Positions 25,757-33,283 of a stretch of 64,000 bases of DNA are shown here, piece by piece. Where the stretch lies: positions 558,001 to 622,000 of the forward strand of contig OZ246012.1 of assembly GCA_965230615.1 (NCBI GenBank), written 5' to 3'. The position numbers and the translations under genes were made by a program. The stretch is from G965230615 sp965230615 (GTDB lineage Bacteria > Pseudomonadota > Gammaproteobacteria > HTCC5015). The notes under the pieces are model-generated. The model was not told the DNA's origin, ran no database searches, and saw only the letters and a list, made by a program, of their open reading frames with translations. Positions within the stretch are counted from its first letter, which is position 1, and each line of letters opens with the position of its first letter.

Positions 25757-27535
25757 GTGAAAATATTACTATTAGTTACTAGTTTTAATGGGCTGTCTCA
25801 ACGTGTGCATCGAGAATTAACACTAATGGGGCATAGTGTCTCTGTTGAGTTTGCTATCAATGAGGAGACAATGGTTGAAGCTGTTGAGCTATTTCAACCG
25901 CAGTTAATTATATCTCCTTTTTTAAAACAGAAAATCCCTGATTCTATTTGGTCTAAAACGGTTTGCCTTGTTCTCCATCCCGGTATAGAAGGTGATAGAG
26001 GCCCATCGGCACTGGATTGGGCTATTAGCAATCGTACTGCTGAGTGGGGTGTCACTTTATTGCAAGCTAATGAGGAGTTTGATGCAGGTGATATTTGGGG
26101 AACACATAATTTTGATTTGCGTAGAGCGGCCAAGTCAAGCGTGTATCGCCGTGAAGTTACTGCTTACGCAACTCAGCTGATTAAACAGGCTGTTTTAGAT
26201 TTTGAGTGTGGTAACTTCAAACCTCGGCAGTTAACTTATCAGGGCGCAAATGTCCAAGGCATAGAGCGCCCTCTTATGCGGCAAACACATCGCCAGATAA
26301 GTTGGGATGTTGACACAACAGAAACGATTATTAATAAGATAAATTCAGCGGATAGCTCACCTGGAGTGCTAGATGAGTTGCTGGGTGAGCCATGCTATAT
26401 TTATGGTGCTAGGGCATCTCGGTTATTAAAAGGTAAGCCTGGTGAGCTACTTGGGCAAAAAAATGGCTGGCTTTGTAAGGCTTCCTCCGATGGCGCTGTT
26501 TGGTTTTGTATGGCTAAACAAGTCAATGCATCTGATGGCAGGCTTAATAATATCAAACTACCTGCCGCACAAGTATTAGCAGCTTTAATTAATACATCAG
26601 GCCGTAAGTTGAAAGTAAAAACACTGTCTGAAAAAATTAATGATATTTATTGGCAAGAGTCTAATCAAGTAGCCTACTTATTTTTTGATATATATAACGG
26701 TGCTTTTGATACAGACCAGTGTAAAGAACTACAGTCTGCATTAAAAAAACTTAAACGTCGTCGCAATAAAGTCATTGTCTTAATGGGCGGAGATGATTTT
26801 TGGTGTAATGGTATTCAATTAAATAAAATTGAAGCAAGCTCGGATCCGGCAAAAGAAGCTATGCAAAATATCATTGCTATTGATGATTTAATTGCTGAGA
26901 TTATCTATTCCCCTAAGCATATCACTATTGCAGCAGTTCGGAGTGGTGCTGGTGCTGGAGGCGCTATTATGCCTTTGGCTTGTGATAAAGTTATTCTTAG
27001 AGATGGTGTGGTATTAAACCCACATTATGCAACAATGGGCTTATTTGGCTCAGAATATTGGACATATTTATTGCCACGTCGAGTAGGAGAGCACAAAGCA
27101 AGAGTACTAATGCAGAATTGCTTACCTGTGTTAGCGAGTGAGGCTCATTCACTTGGCATGGCTGATGGGCTATTGTCTGAGGATTGGGATGACTTTCATC
27201 AAAACATTATGCTCTATGCTGAACAATTTACTCAACGTGATATTTATCAAAATTTTATCAAACAAAAGTCTAAGCAACTCTCATTGGCCGAGAAAACTAA
27301 GCCATTAAAGCGTTATCGTCAACAAGAGTTAGATATTATGCGTGATTGCTTTATGAATCCTAATAGTGATTTTCATAACCTCAGGCATGCTTTTGTGCAA
27401 AAAATATCGCCATCTCATACGCCTCTTAACCTGGCAAGGCACCGTTGTAAGGTAAATATGCATGATAAGAGCATAATGCCTACAAATAATATACACGATG
27501 GATTACATCCGGTAACAGGAGAAGTGCCTATATAA
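25757..27535 (+). CDS. HypX/HoxX-like protein (formyltransferase-like + crotonase-like domains)
   Basis: This 592-residue protein joins an N-terminal formyl-THF-transferase-like domain (residues ~1-290, with HPGIEGDRGPSALDWAI at 74-90) to a C-terminal enoyl-CoA-hydratase-like domain (~310-500). The latter has the oxyanion-hole GAGAGGAIMPLACDKV and GSEYWTYLLPRRVG stretches that characterise HypX. HypX/HoxX is known to make the CO ligand of [NiFe]-hydrogenase under oxic conditions from a formyl-THF-derived formyl group. The GTG start is set by a perfect AAGGAGG ribosome-binding site. No hydrogenase or hyp genes occur within 25 kb either side, and the crotonase part is somewhat divergent from what I recall of canonical HypX. 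A different CO-producing or formyl-handling role is therefore possible. Confidence 0.85.
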   Translation: MKILLLVTSFNGLSQRVHRELTLMGHSVSVEFAINEETMVEAVELFQPQLIISPFLKQKIPDSIWSKTVCLVLHPGIEGDRGPSALDWAISNRTAEWGVTLLQANEEFDAGDIWGTHNFDLRRAAKSSVYRREVTAYATQLIKQAVLDFECGNFKPRQLTYQGANVQGIERPLMRQTHRQISWDVDTTETIINKINSADSSPGVLDELLGEPCYIYGARASRLLKGKPGELLGQKNGWLCKASSDGAVWFCMAKQVNASDGRLNNIKLPAAQVLAALINTSGRKLKVKTLSEKINDIYWQESNQVAYLFFDIYNGAFDTDQCKELQSALKKLKRRRNKVIVLMGGDDFWCNGIQLNKIEASSDPAKEAMQNIIAIDDLIAEIIYSPKHITIAAVRSGAGAGGAIMPLACDKVILRDGVVLNPHYATMGLFGSEYWTYLLPRRVGEHKARVLMQNCLPVLASEAHSLGMADGLLSEDWDDFHQNIMLYAEQFTQRDIYQNFIKQKSKQLSLAEKTKPLKRYRQQELDIMRDCFMNPNSDFHNLRHAFVQKISPSHTPLNLARHRCKVNMHDKSIMPTNNIHDGLHPVTGEVPI

Positions 27536-27647
27536 TATTTTAATAAGACCAAATTGGTTTTTGTGCTTAAGTTTTGTCTTAATGGGTCGATAGATGAGCA
27601 GGACAAGCCTGTTAATGATTTTCTCTAATGGATAGGAGCATAGTACA

Positions 27648-28427
27648 ATGACCCCAGCATATATGAAGATTGTCGGTACATACGATATCTGGTTAGTCGC
27701 ATTATCATATATGGTCTCAGTTATTGGGACATTTACCGCATTAGAGTTGGCTGGACATGTTTTAAATAATAAAAGTGATAATCATAAACCCTTACCTTGG
27801 ATTATTGCAGCGGCGACAGCATTAGGTGGGGGCGGTATTTGGTCAATGCATTTTATCGCTATTTTGGCTTATAAATTACCGATAGCAGTCAACTACGATA
27901 TTTTTATGACTTTAACATCGTTGGTAGCCGCGATTATTGTTACCAGTATTGGTCTCTATATTGTTACTGGAAAACATCTTAGTATGAGTCGCCTGTGTAT
28001 TGCCGGTGTTTTTGTCGGGCTCGGGGTATGCTCCATGCATTACCTAGGGATGGAAGCGATGATTATGGAAGCTCAGCTGAATTATGATCCCCTAATCTTT
28101 GCTTTATCCGTTGTGGTAGCTATTGTGGTGGCGACAGTAGGCTTGCTACTTATGGTGACTATGCGCAAAGGTATACCTAGGGTCATCAGTGCCTTCGTGA
28201 TTGCGTTTGCGGTTAGTAGCATGCATTACACCGGAATGTTTGGAACGACCTGTACACCGCTATTTACACCTGGCAGAGCCGAAATAACAGTCGCGATGTC
28301 GCCCAATATGCTAGCAGGTTCGATAGCCACTGTGACCATGTTGTTTTTAGTTGTCTCTCTAGCATTTAGCTTTAGTGAGCGCTATAAGAACAAGCAAAGT
28401 TTCTCTATTGAGAATAACCCTGCTTAA
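27648..28427 (+). CDS. MHYT-domain integral membrane protein
   Basis: This 259-residue protein has about seven membrane helices and little else. Three MHYT motifs are present: MHFIA at residues 67-71, MHYLG at 130-134 and MHYTG at 192-196. The domain has been proposed to bind a metal, probably copper, and to sense O2, CO or NO; this is a proposal, not proven chemistry. Most MHYT proteins carry GGDEF/EAL, kinase or DNA-binding output domains; this one has none, so it would need a partner. It lies 112 bases after the HypX-like gene, with an AGGAG ribosome-binding site. A strong hairpin follows it. Confidence 0.92.
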   Translation: MTPAYMKIVGTYDIWLVALSYMVSVIGTFTALELAGHVLNNKSDNHKPLPWIIAAATALGGGGIWSMHFIAILAYKLPIAVNYDIFMTLTSLVAAIIVTSIGLYIVTGKHLSMSRLCIAGVFVGLGVCSMHYLGMEAMIMEAQLNYDPLIFALSVVVAIVVATVGLLLMVTMRKGIPRVISAFVIAFAVSSMHYTGMFGTTCTPLFTPGRAEITVAMSPNMLAGSIATVTMLFLVVSLAFSFSERYKNKQSFSIENNPA

Positions 28428-28451
28428 GATTACAGTCTACACACACCCATT

Positions 28452-28485
28452 GCAATAAAGCCATATCATATGGCTTTATTGCTTT
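28452..28485 (+). terminator. Perfect 14-bp hairpin between MHYT and SCO genes
   Basis: GCAATAAAGCCATA (28452-28465) pairs perfectly with TATGGCTTTATTGC (28469-28482) around a three-base loop and is followed by TTT. It lies just after the MHYT gene and 12 bases before the SCO start. It may terminate the MHYT transcript or, if read through, occlude the SCO ribosome-binding region. Confidence 0.6.
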
Positions 28486-28494
28486 AGGTTAATT

Positions 28495-29175
28495 ATGAAT
28501 ATCAAAAAGCTTGAGAAAATAATGTTGTGGTTGATATGGCCACTGTTTTTCTGTGTGTTGATAATATTATCAGGACTAATTGTTAATATCGCACGCTCGG
28601 CAAGTTATAGTAATTTGTATTTATATCCCAATAATGGTCAAACGTTAGCTGAGTTTGATATGTGGGATACTCAGTATCAGCGTTTTAGTAATAGAAACCT
28701 GCAGCAACAATGGAGTGTTGTGTTCTTTGGTTATATTGCGTGTCCGCATGTTTGTGCACCAACCCTACTAGAGTTGAATAATGCACTGAATAAAATCAAC
28801 GACCCCAATGTTACTATTCCAAAAGTTGTTTTTGTTTCGCTCGACAGTATTAAGACAGACTTGGTATTGAAACATCATCTAAATTCTAACAACAAGCAGC
28901 TGGATGATATTGAGCATTACTTAGCACAGTTTAATTCAGACTTTATTGGAATTGCGGGCGATAAATCACAGATAGACACAGTTGCATTAGCGTTTAATAC
29001 ACAATATGAAATTGTTAATCAAAATAATACTGCGCAAGTGTCTTATGAGCATATCAAGCACTCGGGAAATTTATATATCGTAAATCCACAAAGCCAATTA
29101 GTGGCTATTATACCGCCACCGTTAAATGCCGAGCATATTGCGAGTGACTTGATTAACTTAATTAAGCAGTACTAG
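28495..29175 (+). CDS. SCO1/SenC/PrrC family protein (putative copper chaperone)
   Basis: This 226-residue protein has an N-terminal membrane anchor (residues ~10-32) and a thioredoxin-fold domain facing the periplasm. The SCO copper motif CxxxC is at Cys83-Cys87 (CPHVC), and the conserved distal His is in the HSGNLYIVNP segment. SCO proteins deliver copper to the CuA centre of haem-copper oxidases or act as thiol-disulfide switches. No oxidase genes are in view. Placement directly after an MHYT protein, a proposed copper-binding sensor, suggests it could metallate that protein; this is inference. No obvious ribosome-binding site precedes the ATG, whose upstream bases are taken up by the hairpin. 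Confidence 0.9.
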   Translation: MNIKKLEKIMLWLIWPLFFCVLIILSGLIVNIARSASYSNLYLYPNNGQTLAEFDMWDTQYQRFSNRNLQQQWSVVFFGYIACPHVCAPTLLELNNALNKINDPNVTIPKVVFVSLDSIKTDLVLKHHLNSNNKQLDDIEHYLAQFNSDFIGIAGDKSQIDTVALAFNTQYEIVNQNNTAQVSYEHIKHSGNLYIVNPQSQLVAIIPPPLNAEHIASDLINLIKQY

Positions 29176-29342
29176 ATACCTATCTAATTGTTAGTCATAT
29201 TAATTTTTCTATTTTGCTGCATTGGCTGTTATTGGTGTGCCCGGGCGACTGTTTCGGACTCTGTCCTCTCGCGGCATTCGCACATCCTTGTGCGTCATCG
29301 AACATGCTATTTGATGTCGGAGGTTCACTTGCTTTAGGGCAC

Positions 29343-29371
29343 AAAAAAAGCCGATACACTGCTGCATCGGC
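29343..29371 (-). terminator. Second copy of the tRNA terminator in the repeat array
   Basis: GCCGAT (29350-29355) pairs with ATCGGC (29366-29371), with a seven-A run at 29343-29349 that reads as a T-run on the minus strand. It is the duplicate of the terminator next to the tRNA, so transcripts that pass the first stop would end here. Confidence 0.7.
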
Positions 29372-29501
29372 TTATGATTGGCGCGCCCGGGCGGCACTTC
29401 CGTCGACTGTTTCGGGCTCCTGTTCTCTCGCGGCATTCGCACATCCTTGTGCGTCATCGAACATGCTATTCAATGTCGGAGGTTCACTTGCTTTAGGGCA
29501 C

Positions 29502-29530
29502 AAAAAAAGCCGATACATTGCTGCATCGGC
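29502..29530 (-). terminator. Rho-independent terminator of tRNA-Arg
   Basis: Read on the minus strand, the stem GCCGAT/ATCGGC with a ten-base loop is followed by seven T residues, starting eight bases after the encoded CCA. It is the natural end of the tRNA-Arg transcript. Confidence 0.85.
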
Positions 29531-29537
29531 TTATGAT

Positions 29538-29614
29538 TGGCGCGCCCGGAAGGAGTCGAACCTCCGACCTTCTGGTTCGTAGCCAGACACTCTATCCAAC
29601 TGAGCTACGGGCGC
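29538..29614 (-). tRNA. tRNA-Arg (anticodon ACG)
   Basis: The minus strand gives a complete 77-nt cloverleaf. The acceptor arm GCGCCCG pairs with CGGGCGC, the D-arm contains AGCTCAGTTGGATAGAG, the anticodon loop is CTACGAA (anticodon ACG), and the T-arm contains GGTTCGACTCC. Discriminator G and the CCA end are encoded. A34 is expected to be edited to inosine by TadA, allowing it to read CGU, CGC and CGA. Its 3' end and terminator are copied in the adjoining repeat array. Confidence 0.97.
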
Positions 29615-29785
29615 TTAAACTGTTTTAGAGCCTAACTAATAGATAGACTAAAATAACCGTTTTAAGGTGCTGATTTCGATCAGAAAACGCTAATATTCTG
29701 CGTGGCGACTGAAAGAGGCGAGATTATCCAGAGTGTTCGCCTAATTGTCAAATCCGATTAGCAAAATATTCACATTAAACCTGAG

Positions 29786-29867
29786 TTAGAGACAGTACAA
29801 AGGGGGGGAGCTGCGGCTCTAGCCCAACAGCGCTAGCAGCTGTCCTGTACGCTGAGTTGGTCTCTAA
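29786..29867 (+). other. Long interrupted inverted repeat (possible structured RNA) upstream of the aminotransferase
   Basis: Four nested pairings occur in the same order: TTAGAGAC (29786) with GTCTCTAA (29860), GTACA with TGTAC, AGCTGC with GCAGCT, and CTAGC with GCTAG at the centre. A run of seven G lies on the left arm. The whole 82-base segment could fold as one long hairpin, ending 90 bases before the aminotransferase start. It matches no riboswitch or attenuator I recognise. The rest of 29615-29957 holds nothing else I can support. Confidence 0.55.
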
Positions 29868-29957
29868 AACACGGTTTTGCTTATCGCCAGGACCGGATTA
29901 GGATAAAATCGCAATCCGCCAAAATAGTGTTTATAAGCGCCAATTGGCTGAAAATCG

Positions 29958-31289
29958 ATGAAATTTAGCAGATCACTTGGAGATAAGAAGAAAGTGAACC
30001 CACAGGCAGAACAGCTAAACCAGACATTAGCGAACGATAACCCGTTTTTACTGGCCGCACTCAGTGAGCGAGCGAAAACGATCTATTTCCCGTATCAAGG
30101 TATATTAGGCCAAAGTGCCGCTGCCAAAGGCAAGCAGTATAATGCCACGATAGGCATTGCCTGTGAGGATGACTTGAGCCCCATGCGTCTGGCGAGCTTG
30201 AGTGAGCAAATTCCGCTGCCGCCTGCTAAGGTTTTCCCGTATGCCCCAAGTTTTGGTAACCCAGAGCTACGTAAGACCTGGCAGGCAATGTTGACTGAAA
30301 AAAACCCAGGCTTGGCAGGTAAATCCTTCAGTCTGCCGGTTGTTACTCAGGCATTAACCCATGGGCTATCATTAGCTGGCTTTTTGTTTTTAAATCAGGG
30401 CGATGAAATCATCGTGCCAACACCCTATTGGGATAACTACAACCTCCTGTTTGAAGAGGGTATGGGCGCCCGTATCACGCCTTTTGAATGTTTTGAAGAC
30501 AATACGCGTTTTAACTTTGCGGCACTAGAGCATGTGCTGGCCGAGCGCCAGGGTAAGAAAGTTGTTTTATTGCTGAATTTCCCAAATAACCCAACCGGCT
30601 ATACACCGTTGGCAGATGAACTCGCTGGTATTGCACAGCGCTTACAAGCTGCCGCGGAGCAAGGTACACAGATTGTTGTTTTAATTGATGATGCGTATTT
30701 TGGCTTAGTCTACGAAGACGGTGTTGCAACTGAGTCTATTTTTGCGCAATTAGCCGATAGCCATGAAAATATTTTAGCCGTTAAAATAGATGGTGCAACC
30801 AAAGAGGACTATGTCTGGGGTTTTAGAGTTGGCTTTATGACATTTGCTAATAAAGCGGCGACAGACAACAGTTACAAAGCGTTGGCAGATAAAGCAGGTG
30901 GTGCCATTCGTGCGATGATATCTAACTGTAGTCAATTGAGTCAGTCGCTATTGCTGTCTACTTATACAGCTGATGATTATGCGGCACAAAAGCAAGCTAA
31001 GTATGACATCATGCAGCAACGCTATCAGGTGTTAAAACAAGAGTTTAGCAAGCGACCTGAATTTGCTGAGGTATTTGTACCTCTACCTTATAACTCGGGC
31101 TACTTTATGTGTATCCGTCCTATTGATGGGATTGATGTAGAACAGTTAAGACAGCTGTTATTAGATAAGTACGATACAGGCATTATTGCATTGCAAGGTC
31201 TTGTGCGAATCGCGTTCTCATCTATACCCGCCAGCAGTATTCCAGCATTGCTGGATAATATCTACCAAGCTTGTAAAGAGCTCGCTTAA
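29958..31289 (+). CDS. Class I/II PLP-dependent aminotransferase
   Basis: This 443-residue cytoplasmic enzyme has a fold-type I aminotransferase pattern. It shows the YAPSFGNPELRKTWQ segment, the aromatic VPTPYWDNYNLLFEE cofactor-stacking region, LLNFPNNPTGYTP (conserved Asn-Pro-x-Gly), the PLP-phosphate Asp and Tyr in LIDDAYFGLVYED, and Lys282 in DGATKEDYVWGFRVGF as the Schiff-base lysine. The C-terminal substrate Arg is likely the one in LVRIAFSS. The GATKED context around the lysine differs from the usual SFSKxxGLAGLR of aspartate aminotransferases, so the substrate is uncertain. It is preceded by the long inverted repeat and followed by a terminator hairpin, suggesting a single-gene unit. 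Confidence 0.9.
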   Translation: MKFSRSLGDKKKVNPQAEQLNQTLANDNPFLLAALSERAKTIYFPYQGILGQSAAAKGKQYNATIGIACEDDLSPMRLASLSEQIPLPPAKVFPYAPSFGNPELRKTWQAMLTEKNPGLAGKSFSLPVVTQALTHGLSLAGFLFLNQGDEIIVPTPYWDNYNLLFEEGMGARITPFECFEDNTRFNFAALEHVLAERQGKKVVLLLNFPNNPTGYTPLADELAGIAQRLQAAAEQGTQIVVLIDDAYFGLVYEDGVATESIFAQLADSHENILAVKIDGATKEDYVWGFRVGFMTFANKAATDNSYKALADKAGGAIRAMISNCSQLSQSLLLSTYTADDYAAQKQAKYDIMQQRYQVLKQEFSKRPEFAEVFVPLPYNSGYFMCIRPIDGIDVEQLRQLLLDKYDTGIIALQGLVRIAFSSIPASSIPALLDNIYQACKELA

Positions 31290-31299
31290 TTTCCTACTC

Positions 31300-31345
31300 G
31301 ATAGCAGGCAGTGCCAGCAAAACCATGCTGCCTGTTATCTCACTG
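31300..31345 (+). terminator. Terminator-like hairpin after the aminotransferase
   Basis: GATAGCAGGCAG (31300-31311) pairs with CTGCCTGTTATC (31328-31339), twelve pairs with one G-T wobble, about ten bases after the stop codon. The following sequence is only mildly T-rich. Confidence 0.5.
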
Positions 31346-31422
31346 CTTTAATAATTATAAGTATGTATGTGCTGATGGCTGGTTATTTTCAGTATATATG
31401 TTTAACGATATTATTTAACTTT

Positions 31423-31950
31423 TCAGCTTGAATTAAAAATCATGTCGCGAAACACTTCCACTTTACTGTCTAATTCTTCTATTGCTGAATAATCTGTATT
31501 TAGTGCCTGGAACGCGCTGAGCAAATGTATTTTTACATAATCAAAATGATAAGGTTCTAGGCCATATTCTTCGATAAGATTTTTGTGGGCACTGCATAGA
31601 CGGTTTTGCACAGCTTGCGAGTCACAATAGTTTTCGTCTAGCACCATCAGCAAAAACTTTTTTTGATGAGTGCTGAGTGACTCAATATCTACCCCTTTAA
31701 AGAAAGGGCTAAGCTGAGGGTCATTAAGCACTTTGTCATAAAAGAGCTGGACAGCGCGTCCAACGACTTCTGGTCCGCCTAATTTAGCTAACAATGTCGT
31801 CACGGGATATGTATTTTGCTTAAAAGCCAGCAATCCTTGTGGTTTTTTCTGTAAGCATTTTATCGGCTTGGCACGCGAGAGCTTTAAATTGAGTGCCCAA
31901 CGGGCTCTTGGTGATTGTGCTGCCATTAATATTGCCATGCTAGCAGGCAT
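31423..31950 (-). CDS. Group 1 truncated haemoglobin with N-terminal extension
   Basis: This protein of up to 175 residues contains a truncated-haemoglobin (TrHbN-type) domain from about residue 50. It has the LLAKLGGPEVVGRAVQLFYD helix with Tyr71 at the B10 position, LSPFFKGVDIESL, and proximal His122 in LCSAHKNLIE. Such globins bind O2, NO or CO and often act in NO detoxification or gas sensing. The first ~45 residues are basic (RARWALNLKLSRAKPIK) and absent from typical 115-130-residue members. None of the in-frame starts has a clear ribosome-binding site, so the true start may be internal. It faces the aminotransferase gene and lies close to the HypX/MHYT/SCO genes. Confidence 0.87.
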   Translation of the reverse strand: MPASMAILMAAQSPRARWALNLKLSRAKPIKCLQKKPQGLLAFKQNTYPVTTLLAKLGGPEVVGRAVQLFYDKVLNDPQLSPFFKGVDIESLSTHQKKFLLMVLDENYCDSQAVQNRLCSAHKNLIEEYGLEPYHFDYVKIHLLSAFQALNTDYSAIEELDSKVEVFRDMIFNSS

Positions 31951-32473
31951 AATAATTTATTTATCAATGAGTTATAGATATTACTTAAGCTATTAGTTAA
32001 GGTTGGGGAACAGTGAGTGCTAATTGTAAGACCTAGTACTGTACATACCGTTTACGCATTTGCTAAATATTGCACAAGCTGGGCTAGATCGAGTATCTGC
32101 AATGAGTAGCCTCATTAGAGCGAAGAAAATAAGGAAAGCAGTGGTTTACTTCTTTAAGCTTTGTTTTAAGTCAATCAAGTAAAATTGTCTGTGATAGATA
32201 ATATATTTTTGTTTAAGTTTTGCGCTAATTATTATAGGAAGCCTCATAAAAAGCGAAAGTGTCAGGTTGTCTTTACACCTATACCGAAACGAATATCGCA
32301 TTTTGACAAAGCGCTTGAATCTGAATATTTGTTCATGATATATATCAGTATAAATAACAGTAGGTAGAGCATTTTGATATTGGCTCTAAACTACACAGTA
32401 AGTAATTTGACAATATTTTATTTCCGTGACTTTGCTACAGAAAAATGACAGGTTTCACGGTATGAGGCTACAC
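31951..32473. other. Divergent intergenic region upstream of the globin and small exported protein
   Basis: This 523-base AT-rich region lies between the leftward globin gene and the rightward exported protein. A 60-codon frame at 32185-32367 starts with TTG, has no ribosome-binding site and no recognisable domain, so I do not call it a gene. Promoters for both neighbours should be here. Confidence 0.5.
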
Positions 32474-33049
32474 ATGAATTATAAAAAGTTTTTCCTTGCT
32501 ATGTTCTTGCTTGTCACAGCGCATCAAGCTTATGCGATGCCGCTGAATTTGAATGACTTTACTCATAACTCAAGTTTTACAACGGTAGCAGCTGATGGCA
32601 GTGCTGCGACTATTAATGAAGACGCAGACTTTGCTACTTCGTTTTTAGGTGTTGATCCATTCTTTGGTGAGCCAAATATTATTATTGCTGCAGCAGATGC
32701 AGTATTAAACTTTAGCTATATCTTTACCGAAGCTGAAAATAATGATGATGCTTTTCAAGTTAACTTGTTTGATTCGGATAATCTCGTATTTTTAGAAACC
32801 TTTTTTATTGAAGACTCTGGCAGTGGCACAGTCAGTTTTGACCTGTCTTCATATGTCGGTCTTACACTTGGTTTGAGTTTTGACTTGCGAGCATTTGACT
32901 TTCTTTTAGGGTCTAGTGCTGAGGTTTTCGATGTTAGCATTACCACGCTTGTGACTGCAGTATCTGAGTCTGGTGTGTTATCGTTATTTGTTGTGGCTTT
33001 TTTAGTGTTGGGGCTATCTGTATTAACATCACTAAAGCGGCAGCGTTAG
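32474..33049 (+). CDS. Exported protein with PEP-CTERM-like sorting tail
   Basis: This 191-residue protein starts best at ATG 32474, behind GAGG, giving a clean signal peptide (MNYKKFFLAMFLLVTAHQAYA). An upstream GTG at 32426 would put 16 polar residues before it. The mature part is a beta-rich, acidic domain (LNLNDFTHNSSF to VFDVSITT) like the anchor-type repeats of PEP-CTERM proteins. It ends in SESGVLSLF, a hydrophobic helix, and SLKRQR. That tail has the order of a sorting signal, but Ser-Glu-Ser-Gly replaces the usual Pro-Glu-Pro or Ser-Glu-Pro-Gly. No exosortase is in the window. It may instead be a plain C-terminal membrane anchor. Confidence 0.7.
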   Translation: MNYKKFFLAMFLLVTAHQAYAMPLNLNDFTHNSSFTTVAADGSAATINEDADFATSFLGVDPFFGEPNIIIAAADAVLNFSYIFTEAENNDDAFQVNLFDSDNLVFLETFFIEDSGSGTVSFDLSSYVGLTLGLSFDLRAFDFLLGSSAEVFDVSITTLVTAVSESGVLSLFVVAFLVLGLSVLTSLKRQR

Positions 33050-33192
33050 ACAATAGTTTATTGGATTGTTTATCGTTCATCGGCCTGTCACTATCGGCCG
33101 GTTTAAGCAGTAATACTGGCTATAATAGTATGCTGCTTTTGGGTTATTGTATTAAATAAATTTAGGGCATCGTTAAGTACTTTTTTTGATTT

Positions 33193-33212
33193 GGTTGGCC
33201 TTTAGGCCAACC
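33193..33212. repeat. Perfect inverted repeat before the giant gene
   Basis: GGTTGGCC-TTTA-GGCCAACC is a perfect eight-base-pair hairpin about 70 bases upstream of the preferred start of the giant gene. It has no following T-run, so it is not a standard terminator. It could be an operator or an mRNA leader hairpin. Confidence 0.5.
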
Positions 33213-33283
33213 ATTCTATGTGTGCTTATGCGTCATCGTTTTTTACTTGTTTTGCGCCACTATCTATATTAATGAAGGGCTTT

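Larger units (their letters stand above)
29215..29549 (-). repeat. Tandem repeats of the tRNA-Arg 3' flank (rtT-like array)
   Basis: Two long units and a third partial one lie directly downstream of the leftward tRNA-Arg gene: 29215-29359, 29360-29518 and 29519-29549. The two units nearest the tRNA begin with the tRNA 3' end (the acceptor end plus encoded CCA) and a copy of its terminator hairpin; the outermost copy of this segment is degenerate. A conserved body carries a CGCAC/GTGCG hairpin. The long units differ by a small number of substitutions and one short insertion. The layout recalls the rtT repeats downstream of E. coli tyrT, which also repeat the tRNA terminus. Short reading frames across the array look like artefacts. 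Confidence 0.85.

Noticed and set aside
29215..29549. Attachment-site scar from an excised integrative element at tRNA-Arg
   Set aside because: Repeated tRNA 3' ends can mark att sites, but here the whole ~150-bp flank including the terminator is repeated in tandem and there is no integrase or foreign cargo. An rtT-like duplication explains it better.
29209..29582. Two short overlapping frames (82 codons on minus, 122 on plus) over the tRNA-flank repeats
   Set aside because: They arise from the repeat array and run into the tRNA gene. They have internal repeat structure matching the DNA and no protein-like features. The plus-strand frame resembles translated tRNA-flank sequence often misannotated in databases.
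32185..32367. 60-codon frame between the globin and the small exported protein, with a basic segment slightly reminiscent of small transposase pieces
   Set aside because: TTG start, no ribosome-binding site, and no real transposase motif (no HUH or catalytic Tyr) on inspection.
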